Assembly: GCA_027371515.1 (NCBI GenBank)
Contig: DAHXMX010000064.1
Coordinates: forward strand, 1-5,278
Origin: Neisseriaceae bacterium
GTDB taxonomy: Bacteria > Pseudomonadota > Gammaproteobacteria > Burkholderiales > UBA11063
Direction of reading: 5' to 3'
DNA: 5,278 bases
The position numbers were made by a program, and so were the translations under genes. Positions 1-5,278 of this stretch are shown here, piece after piece. Each line of letters begins with the position of its first letter. Position 1 is the stretch's first letter. The notes below the pieces were generated by a model that saw nothing but the letters and a program-made list of their open reading frames with translations, was not told where the DNA came from and did no database searches.

Positions 1-405
1 TACACAGTTACTAAAAACCTAAGAGATGATTTTATATACGGCATTATGCTATCAATTTTGATGCAGGAGCTATTTAATACACCCAAACAATTAGAAAATC
101 AAATCATTAGTGAGGCAGTTAATAAAATCAATGAGCGTATTGAAATTATATCTAGTGACCAAGTTATCAAAATTACTCAAGGCTTAACCATAGCCAAATG
201 TAAAGCATTAGGTTTAAACCAGTATAAATGGCAAACAATGGAAGATGATCGGGTACGACCAACTCATGCTGCCAATAATCAAAAAGTATTTGATTGGGAT
301 AATCCACCAGAGAAAACAGGACATCCTGGTACTGAGATTAACTGCCGATGCAAACCAGTAATTATTGTAAATAAAACTATAGCGAGTTTACTTGATTTAA
401 TGTAA
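1..405 (+). CDS. Phage head morphogenesis protein, MuF / SPP1 gp7 family, C-terminal part (5' partial)
   Basis: This is the end of a minor head protein that in related phages joins the portal/prohead during head assembly. The frame is open from base 1, so the gene very probably starts upstream. The first internal ATG is at 46, and residue numbers here count from it. The family signature is clear near the C-terminus: a Trp (W62), then EDDRVRPTHAANN at 66-78 (Asp67/Asp68, Arg71, His74), FDWDNPPE at 82-89, then GHPG at 92-95 and NCRCKP at 99-104. The spaced H...C-R-C residues are typical of the MuF C-terminal domain. The region before it (about 35-60, SSDQV...LGLNQY) matches the usual helical lead-in to this domain. 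The gene ends with TAA, with a second in-frame TAA at 409. It sits upstream of the terminase genes instead of after the portal gene, which is unusual. The family is certain enough. Whether the full gene is intact cannot be seen. Confidence 0.85.
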   Translation, partial: YTVTKNLRDDFIYGIMLSILMQELFNTPKQLENQIISEAVNKINERIEIISSDQVIKITQGLTIAKCKALGLNQYKWQTMEDDRVRPTHAANNQKVFDWDNPPEKTGHPGTEINCRCKPVIIVNKTIASLLDLM

Positions 406-456
406 GTTTAAAAGCCAGAACTACCGTTAGAAACTGAAGCAAGAGAAGCATTTATC

Positions 457-462
457 TATAAT
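457..462 (+). promoter_or_regulatory. Candidate -10 box (TATAAT) ahead of the small terminase gene
   Basis: A perfect sigma-70-type TATAAT lies 6 bases before ATG 469. The best -35 at a 17-base spacing is CTGAAG (434-439), which matches TTGACA at only three positions. Transcription would be expected to start at about 468-470, on or beside the start codon, giving a leaderless message. No Shine-Dalgarno sequence precedes ATG 469 or 472, which agrees with that idea. TATAAT is frequent by chance in DNA this AT-rich, so this is only a candidate. Confidence 0.25.
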
Positions 463-468
463 TGCGTT

Positions 469-927
469 ATGATGAGACAACTAGAAAAAACAAGCAAAAA
501 GGCAAAAAATATTAATGCCATTAATACCCAGTTTAATCCTGATTATTGCGGGCTATTAATTGAACATTGCGAGAGTGGGCATTCATTAGAAACATTTGCT
601 GGAGCTTATAACATTAGCCCAGACAAAATTGTGCAGTGGGCAATGGAATATCCAGACTTTAAAGATGCCGCCAAAATTGCCCTCACCAAGCAAATGTACT
701 ACTGGGAATGCCAATTACTTGAGGGTATGCGTTCAGGCGAAAAATCTCAAATAGAATGTGCCAAATTGATGATAACCAGCTTTAAAAATGTAACTGAAAA
801 TAAGATACGTGAGAGTTTATACGATGACTATAAAGAGCAGAAAAACGAGAAACTGCGCACAACTGATACTGATTTAGCCAAAGAGCTTCAGGCTAAGTTA
901 ACTAAATTAGAGGAAATAAGCCAGTAA
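469..927 (+). CDS. Terminase small subunit-like protein
   Basis: This 152-residue protein probably recognises phage DNA and hands it to the large terminase subunit for packaging. After a basic N-terminus (residues 7-14) comes a pattern typical of phage small terminases: FNPDYCGLLIEHCESGHS at 22-39, then a helix-turn-helix at about 38-60 (SLETFAGAYNISPDKIVQWA), then YPDF at 61-64 and a helix running to the WE at 79-80. Residues 115-152 are rich in Glu, Lys and Leu and look like a coiled coil, as expected for subunit oligomerisation. It lies two small genes ahead of the large subunit, which supports the role. Start choice: ATG 469 or ATG 472 are the only start codons after the in-frame TAA at 409, and neither has a Shine-Dalgarno sequence. 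Nineteen further in-frame codons (412-468) precede the ATG without a usable start. The assignment rests on sequence pattern and position; a generic phage DNA-binding protein is the alternative. Confidence 0.75.
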   Translation: MMRQLEKTSKKAKNINAINTQFNPDYCGLLIEHCESGHSLETFAGAYNISPDKIVQWAMEYPDFKDAAKIALTKQMYYWECQLLEGMRSGEKSQIECAKLMITSFKNVTENKIRESLYDDYKEQKNEKLRTTDTDLAKELQAKLTKLEEISQ

Positions 928-928
928 A

Positions 929-1285
929 ATGAATGCTCCAGATAGAGATACTCAATTAGCAAGACGGATATATAGGCTACCTACAGCCTATAAAACTGTT
1001 ATATTGCAATTGGTCTCTAAATGTGAGGATTTACGCACCAAAGATTGTATCGAGCGTCATTTACAAAATGCTAACAGTATCATTGGTTCATGCACAATGG
1101 ATGATGGTTACCAGAAATTACCCAAAGTTAAAACCAAATATTATTTCATTGATAAACACGACAATAACCGCCTAACTATTGAGCAAATGGCACGCAAATT
1201 TAACAAATCCACCAAAACTATTTATTACTGGGTATACACCAAATACCAATTTTTATTTAACAATTATGAGGTTACGAGAGAATGA
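929..1285 (+). CDS. Small phage protein with C-terminal helix-turn-helix-like segment, function unknown
   Basis: I do not recognise this 118-residue protein. The N-terminal half is charged and helical-looking, with several Arg/Lys residues (6-16, 31-44) and three cysteines (32, 40, 55) that do not form an obvious metal site. Residues 81-105 (RLTIEQMARKFNKSTKTIYY and the following W) read like a helix-turn-helix: a helix at LTIEQMARKF, a turn at NKS and a recognition helix at TKTIYYWV. A DNA-binding role is therefore an inference. The gene starts one base after the TAA of the small terminase gene, with AGAGGA at 909-914, a rather long 14 bases upstream. Its stop overlaps the next start as ATGA, so it is translated within the packaging operon. 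It could be a second terminase-associated DNA-binding subunit or a late-gene regulator. The frame is well supported by its tight packing; the function is not. Confidence 0.6.
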   Translation: MNAPDRDTQLARRIYRLPTAYKTVILQLVSKCEDLRTKDCIERHLQNANSIIGSCTMDDGYQKLPKVKTKYYFIDKHDNNRLTIEQMARKFNKSTKTIYYWVYTKYQFLFNNYEVTRE

Positions 1286-1620
1286 GTAATTTAAATACAC
1301 AACCAGCATCGTTAACTCCAATATTAGGTACTCCATTACTGTACCAAGTCAATGCTGATACTGCTGGTAAGGCTGTTCCAATTCAAAATCAAAGGCTGCA
1401 TAACTTAGCTGTACAAGGAGCAAACTTTGGCAGTGGTACAGTTGCAATTGAGTGGTCACTGGATGGTACAACTTGGAGTCCATTATTAGGTACAGATGGT
1501 AAGACAATAACCTTTACCCAAAATGGCTTAGTTGGTAGTTTATCAATTAATGGTATTTATTTGCGAGCTAGTTTATCTGGCAGTACTGGTGCGCAAAATG
1601 TAACTGTAACCCTTAATTAG
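1282..1620 (+). CDS. Small beta-rich protein, probable virion (decoration or fibre-like) component
   Basis: This 112-residue protein is rich in Gly, Ser, Thr, Asn and alternating hydrophobic residues and has almost no charged helices, unlike its neighbours. It reads as a beta-sandwich: a strand at 42-46, VAIEWSLDGTTWSPLL at 54-69, then KTITFTQNGLVGSLSI at 74-89, then IYLRASLSG at 92-100 and VTVTL at 107-111. The pattern of a strand with EWSLDGTTW followed by a late YLRA strand occurs, from memory, in small phage structural proteins of unknown role. There is no signal peptide or membrane segment. A short PxLGT motif occurs twice (residues 13-17 and 67-71). ATG overlaps the previous stop in ATGA, and GAGG at 1268-1271 is a well-placed ribosome binding site. 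Its location between the terminase genes is odd for a decoration protein. A structural role is an inference; the reading frame itself is solid. Confidence 0.6.
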   Translation: MSNLNTQPASLTPILGTPLLYQVNADTAGKAVPIQNQRLHNLAVQGANFGSGTVAIEWSLDGTTWSPLLGTDGKTITFTQNGLVGSLSINGIYLRASLSGSTGAQNVTVTLN

Positions 1621-1634
1621 CATCAATATTAGTC

Positions 1635-3251
1635 ATGCACCAAATAAAGCTAATTCTGGATAAAATCAAGCATGGTACTGCTACCAATAGCGAGATTGAG
1701 TTAGCTAATAACTGGTTGCTCCTACAAAAAATAAACAACTTTGCTAATTTTTGTAAATTCATGATACCTGAGTTTGACTGGCAATGGTATCACGACATCA
1801 TTATGAATAAGATACAGCAGTTAATTGATGTTGGGCGTGGTAATTTGATTATTGAGATGCCACAACAACACGGAAAAACAGTTGTGGCAGGAGTATTACT
1901 GACCAGTTATATTTTTGGTCGCTTCCCTGAGAAGCGATTAGTCTATGCTACTTATAACGAAGAACGTGCCAAAGATGTAGTACAAAATGAAATATTGCCA
2001 ATGATTATGTCGGATATTTATGCACAAGTATTTCCTGAGAGTAAAATCAAGTGGAACGTTGAGGAAGAGCTAGACAGCAAGGTTAAGAAAAAGAAAGAGG
2101 CAACCGCTCTGGGGTTTAGCAATGTTAATTCTAATCGTGGTGGCTTTAAAGCTGCTGGACGTAGAACCATGCTTACAGGTAAGCCTGCACATCTACTGAT
2201 TATTGATGATTATTTCAAAGATGATTCAGAAGCATTTAGCCCTAAAATCCGTAACCAGGTATGGAATTGGTATGCAACTACCGCCAGAATGCGCCAACAA
2301 ACCAACACAATCAAAGTGGTATTTGCTACTCGTTGGCATAGTGATGATTTAATTGGTCGGATTCTAAAAGAAAATGATGCTAACCAATATGACCCAGATT
2401 ATATTCAATGGGAATTATTGAGCTTCCCTGCATTAAAAGAAGCACATCATATTAGCAATTATTATGATACTCGCCAAGTTGGTGAATATTTAGACCCAAA
2501 CAAACGGCATTTATATGCTGAGTATAAAACCGATATTAGAGCGTGGAGGGCATTATGCCAACAAGAACCACTGGATGAAAAAGGTTTAATATTCCAACGT
2601 GATTATTTCCACCAGTACGAACAATTGCCAGAAATACAGCAAGTGTATATTTCAATTGATACCAACTTCACTAAAACTGCCAAACATGGTGATGATTGCG
2701 GTATTACTATATGGGGAACTAATAATCACCGCTATTATTTGCTAGATTTTTACAATGCCAAGTATAATTTTATTGAACTAAAAAATAAGGTGGTAGACCT
2801 AATTAAAATATATCCAAATTATGCTGGCATATTGGTAGAGCTAAAAGCAAATGGCGCAGCACTAGTAGATGAACTGAACCAATATTTCCCCAGAGTTTAT
2901 GGCATAGACCCAGAAAACAAAAGCAAACTACAGCGGGCGCAGTATGTACTGGATGAATTTGTAAATAACCGAGTATTTGTGCCAACCAAACAATTACAAC
3001 CAAGAATTGATTTTTATATCGAGCAACTGTGTCAATTCACTGGACAAAAAGATGGCGTGGACGATCTAGTTGATAGTACCACCATGTTTTTAGGTTATGT
3101 TAAGCACACTATTATCCGCATACCAAGCCTTGATAGTTTAAATAAGCTGGCAATACCTAACTTGGCTAATAAACTCTTCGGTAAGCCACGTATTGGTAAA
3201 TCGACAAATCACTACACGAATAACAGTAATGGTTGGAGGCGACTATGGTAG
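1635..3251 (+). CDS. Phage terminase large subunit (ATPase and nuclease)
   Basis: This is the DNA-packaging motor: it cuts concatemeric or integrated phage DNA and pumps it into the prohead through the portal. All expected parts are visible in 538 residues, a normal full length. The N-terminal ATPase has a Walker A-type loop MPQQHGKT at 75-82, a Walker B LLIIDD at 187-192 with TGKPAH just before it, and the coupling motif ATRWHSDDLIGRIL at 231-244. A CQQEPLDEKG linker at 308-317 leads to the RNase H-like nuclease (Terminase_6C type). Likely metal-binding acids are Asp342 (ISIDTNF), Glu402 (VELKANG) and the Asp cluster 476-480 (GVDDLVD). A lysine run (150-154) precedes a glycine-rich loop. ATG 1635 is the first possible start after the in-frame TAA at 1614, and it has no clear Shine-Dalgarno sequence, so translational coupling to the previous gene (14-base gap) is likely. 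The end overlaps the portal gene by 7 bases. No key residue appears lost, so the enzyme looks functional. Confidence 0.95.
   Translation: MHQIKLILDKIKHGTATNSEIELANNWLLLQKINNFANFCKFMIPEFDWQWYHDIIMNKIQQLIDVGRGNLIIEMPQQHGKTVVAGVLLTSYIFGRFPEKRLVYATYNEERAKDVVQNEILPMIMSDIYAQVFPESKIKWNVEEELDSKVKKKKEATALGFSNVNSNRGGFKAAGRRTMLTGKPAHLLIIDDYFKDDSEAFSPKIRNQVWNWYATTARMRQQTNTIKVVFATRWHSDDLIGRILKENDANQYDPDYIQWELLSFPALKEAHHISNYYDTRQVGEYLDPNKRHLYAEYKTDIRAWRALCQQEPLDEKGLIFQRDYFHQYEQLPEIQQVYISIDTNFTKTAKHGDDCGITIWGTNNHRYYLLDFYNAKYNFIELKNKVVDLIKIYPNYAGILVELKANGAALVDELNQYFPRVYGIDPENKSKLQRAQYVLDEFVNNRVFVPTKQLQPRIDFYIEQLCQFTGQKDGVDDLVDSTTMFLGYVKHTIIRIPSLDSLNKLAIPNLANKLFGKPRIGKSTNHYTNNSNGWRRLW
3235..3239 (+). promoter_or_regulatory. 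Ribosome binding site (GGAGG) that fixes the portal start
   Basis: GGAGG lies 5 bases before ATG 3245, inside the last codons of the terminase gene. It favours ATG 3245 over the in-frame TTG at 3233, because the GGAGG begins on the last base of that TTG codon and so could not serve it. Confidence 0.8.
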
Positions 3252-4927
3252 CAAAAAATAATAATATTCAGCATAAAAAGCCACGCACATCGGCTAAAAA
3301 TCAGCAATCTACTCCGCAAAAGCCGTATCTACGTGTTAGTGATATTCGCAAATTTGCCAATAAGCCACGCATGCCAAGTTCACTAAATAGCATCAACCAA
3401 ACTTTGCAGAACTTCCAAAATATTATCTTTGATATGATGCCAGAATTGGATAGCAAACAAAAAGAAGCATTAGCTACAGCAATACCGTACATGTATAACG
3501 TAGTGGGTGATTTTGTAACTAATCCATCATCCGTTAGTATTAGCACATTTCAACGTATGGCATATACTGACCCAATTATAGCTAATGGATTGGAGATTAA
3601 TAGTGCCTTAGTTGCTCGCAGCATTGGTGATTATTACCATGAAAATGAGAAAATACAAAAACTGGTGCGTTACAACCTAAAACATCTCCAAGGCGGTCTG
3701 CAAGGCTTAATCAAAGAAATGCTAACCTCAATGTGGGCTGGTTATTTCATTGGTGAGAAAATTGTCGATGAAGAGAAACTCAAAACAACTGGCAAATATT
3801 TAATCAGCCATATTACGCCAATGCCACCAATAACTACTATATTTGCAGTGGATGAGCAAGGTAATGTTAAAGACCGCAATGGTGTATTCCAGTATATTAT
3901 CAACTCATACACACCAGGTTATCAAAATATGAATCTACAAGGCTCATTTGTGGGTAACTTTAACGGTACTGGATTGAATTATAACAATGAATTAATCGGT
4001 ATTGACCCATTAGCAGCACTCGGTGACTTAGACTATCCTGCACGCCAACCATATATTCAGTTATTTGGTTTAGTTGAAATACCACGAGATAAATGCATCC
4101 ATTTTGTAAATCGTAGCATTGATAATTTTAATAATCCATACGGTAGAAGTTTATTGCGCCGTATCTATAACATCTACCTGCTTAAATATGGCATCCAGCA
4201 ATTTATGGCAATGGCATTACAGTTTCGTGCATTCCCGCAAATGGTTATTTATACTGATGGACAGCAACAAATCCAAGATGATAATGGTAATGTGACCACC
4301 AACTATGATGTCGGACTAAAAGTCGCCGAACAACGAGAAGGAACTGGAACATTTGTATTGCCTGGCATGAAAGGCACATCATTTGATGTACAGGCAGTTG
4401 ACGTTACTGGAGAACTGCAGGTATTTATTCAAATACTGCAATTTTACGATCAAGAAATATACAAAGGTTTAGGTATTCCACCCAGCATGTTTGATAGTGG
4501 TGGTGGCTCGTATGCTATGGGTTATATGCATGATAGTCTACACAGTAAGGTGCTTGGTGGCACTATTGATGAAGTAACCAGTTGCCTTATCAATCAGCTA
4601 GTCGCTGACATTATTGATAAAAACTTTAAGCCATCAGAATATGATAACTTTGGTGCATTTAAAGAACGCACGCTAACCTTAGATGATAAGCTCAAATATG
4701 CCAAACTATTTGAAACTGCCAGAAACTCTGGTATCTGTAGCACTCAACTAATGGATGATCTAAATCGCATGCGTGAAATACTAGATTTTACTTATACCAG
4801 CAAGCCTGTACCGCAAGACGTAGTAAATAAGTCCCAAACTAGCGATGATAATAGCACTAATAGTAAAAATACCAATATGCGTGATACCAAGCAAGATACT
4901 GCCACGCCATATGCTAACTGGAACTAA
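3245..4927 (+). CDS. Phage portal protein, DUF935 / Mu gp29-like
   Basis: The portal forms the ring at one prohead vertex through which the terminase pumps DNA and to which the tail later attaches. The 560 residues fit the family length. A basic, Gln/Lys-rich N-terminus (4-42) is followed by a helical region (about 45-90). Next come the conserved-type segments TDPIIANGLEINSALVA (108-124) and LTSMWAGYFIGEKIVD (160-175). The family-typical block NPYGRSLLRRIYNIYLLKYG at 297-316, followed by a region like QFRAFPQMVIY at 326-336, matches Mu gp29-like portals. After it come VLPGMKGT (371-378) and GLGIPPSMFDSGGGSYAMGY (408-427), then a C-terminal helical region. The tail from 525 is low-complexity and rich in Asn, Asp, Ser and Thr, probably disordered. 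Start choice: ATG 3245 has a GGAGG 5 bases upstream; TTG 3233 would add four residues and lacks its own site. The gene overlaps the terminase stop as ATGGTAG. Its direct downstream neighbour is not a head gene, which is unusual. Confidence 0.85.
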   Translation: MVAKNNNIQHKKPRTSAKNQQSTPQKPYLRVSDIRKFANKPRMPSSLNSINQTLQNFQNIIFDMMPELDSKQKEALATAIPYMYNVVGDFVTNPSSVSISTFQRMAYTDPIIANGLEINSALVARSIGDYYHENEKIQKLVRYNLKHLQGGLQGLIKEMLTSMWAGYFIGEKIVDEEKLKTTGKYLISHITPMPPITTIFAVDEQGNVKDRNGVFQYIINSYTPGYQNMNLQGSFVGNFNGTGLNYNNELIGIDPLAALGDLDYPARQPYIQLFGLVEIPRDKCIHFVNRSIDNFNNPYGRSLLRRIYNIYLLKYGIQQFMAMALQFRAFPQMVIYTDGQQQIQDDNGNVTTNYDVGLKVAEQREGTGTFVLPGMKGTSFDVQAVDVTGELQVFIQILQFYDQEIYKGLGIPPSMFDSGGGSYAMGYMHDSLHSKVLGGTIDEVTSCLINQLVADIIDKNFKPSEYDNFGAFKERTLTLDDKLKYAKLFETARNSGICSTQLMDDLNRMREILDFTYTSKPVPQDVVNKSQTSDDNSTNSKNTNMRDTKQDTATPYANWN

Positions 4928-5015
4928 GTCTATCATTAAAATGCTTCAGAGCTACCTTGAGTGCTTCCCACATATCAGTGTAAGAAACATGTACTAATTT
5001 TAGATTTATAGTGTA
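4914..5015 (-). other. Convergent gap with in-frame open continuation of the cupin gene
   Basis: The two convergent genes leave an 88-base gap (4928-5015). On the - strand the frame of the cupin gene stays open after its TGA (5016-5018) for 33 more codons, to a TAG at 4914-4916, and encodes a protein-like run that includes VHVSYTDMWEALKVALKHF. There is no start codon until an ATG within that run. It may be chance, or the worn end of a longer gene. No terminator hairpin with a T-run is visible for either gene; the only inverted repeats are very short (for example CTAATTTTAG at 4994-5003). Confidence 0.2.
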
Positions 5016-5237
5016 TCATACTTTTACAATTATTGATTTCCCTGGTTTCAATGTTCTAGTAATGTGCCCACGTCCGCTAAGATCGTTTGCAAGTAATATG
5101 TCTCCAGGTAGAAATACCCTTTTCTCTCCACTGCTTGTTTGAACTTCAACTTCTCCTTCCAAATATATTATGTATTGAGCATTTGGTGCAACATGGTAGT
5201 CAAACTCTAACCCACCTTTAAATTCTCTAAATTGCAT
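5016..5237 (-). CDS. Small cupin-fold protein, probably lacking its N-terminus
   Basis: This encodes a 73-residue single-domain cupin, a small beta-barrel fold used by many enzymes and binding proteins; substrate and reaction cannot be told. Visible family marks are FDYHVAPNAQYIIYLEGEVE at 12-31, corresponding to cupin motif 1 with His15, Gln21 and Glu27, and FLPGDILLANDLSGRGHITR at 42-61, corresponding to motif 2 with His58. Relatives that I remember are about 110-130 residues, so roughly 40 residues seem to be missing in front. Ten in-frame codons upstream of ATG 5237 encode NSTAPINVSE, which looks like part of the same domain, but a TAG at 5268-5270 then blocks the frame. The gene may therefore be 5' truncated or frameshifted. 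No Shine-Dalgarno sequence precedes the ATG. It is convergent to the phage genes and unrelated to packaging, so it is either host flank or a passenger gene. Confidence 0.6.
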   Translation of the reverse strand: MQFREFKGGLEFDYHVAPNAQYIIYLEGEVEVQTSSGEKRVFLPGDILLANDLSGRGHITRTLKPGKSIIVKV

Positions 5238-5278
5238 TTCTGAGACATTTATTGGGGCTGTTGAATTCTAAAATTTTT

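Noticed and set aside
1319..1500. DNA repeat ATTAGGTAC in the beta-rich gene
   Set aside because: Only about nine bases match, and they encode the twice-used LGT motif; too short to call a repeat element.
1929..2110. Insertion or degeneration in the terminase ATPase around the lysine run
   Set aside because: The frame is continuous, all motifs on both sides are intact and the total length is normal, so this is ordinary family variation.
2803..3003. 66-codon open frame on the - strand
   Set aside because: It lies wholly inside the nuclease domain of the large terminase, which has clear motifs; the antisense translation is hydrophobic and Cys/His-rich, without a recognisable domain.
3233..3244. 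TTG 3233 as the portal start
   Set aside because: The GGAGG at 3235-3239 overlaps this TTG and is correctly spaced for ATG 3245, so the ATG is the better start.
3301..3546. 81-codon open frame on the - strand
   Set aside because: It lies within the portal gene, has no recognisable domain or ribosome binding site, and is best explained as a shadow frame.
4928..5015. Terminator or attachment site in the convergent gap
   Set aside because: Only very short inverted repeats without a GC stem and T-run are present, and no direct repeat pair that could be an attachment site is visible within the window.

Overview
The window is an AT-rich stretch of bacterial or phage DNA that carries the DNA-packaging and head-assembly start module of a Mu-like tailed phage, followed by one convergent gene of non-phage type. 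All six phage reading frames lie on the + strand and are tightly packed, some with stop/start overlaps. The arrangement reads as one late operon. The cupin gene on the - strand suggests that this is a prophage or prophage remnant next to host DNA, or a phage carrying a moron gene. The host cannot be named from this sequence. AT-richness and the Mu-like portal family fit a low-GC proteobacterium, but that is a guess.

Layout: positions 1-405 hold the C-terminal end of a MuF/SPP1 gp7-type head morphogenesis protein whose start lies outside the window. A short gap (406-468) holds a perfect TATAAT box just ahead of the next start codon. Positions 469-927 encode a terminase small subunit-like protein with a helix-turn-helix (HTH) and a coiled-coil-like tail. 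Positions 929-1285 encode a small unrecognised protein with a C-terminal HTH-like segment. Positions 1282-1620 encode a small beta-rich protein that looks like a virion component. Positions 1635-3251 encode the terminase large subunit, with ATPase and nuclease motifs intact. Positions 3245-4927 encode the DUF935 (Mu gp29-like) portal protein. Positions 4928-5015 are a short convergent gap. Positions 5016-5237 (-) encode a short cupin that appears to lack its N-terminus.

How the genes work together: the small terminase subunit would recognise phage DNA. The large subunit would cut it and pump it through the portal ring into the prohead, and the MuF protein would act at the portal/prohead during assembly. 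Two points of layout stand out. The MuF-type gene lies upstream of the terminase genes, whereas in Mu-like phages it normally follows the portal gene. The phage module also stops directly after the portal gene, with no protease, scaffold or capsid gene before the convergent cupin. Both suggest rearrangement or decay. I see no RNA genes, CRISPR arrays, insertion-sequence ends or convincing terminators, and no strong evidence for a new biological system. The most open questions are the two unassigned small genes at 929-1620 and the two junctions at 406-468 and 4914-5278.
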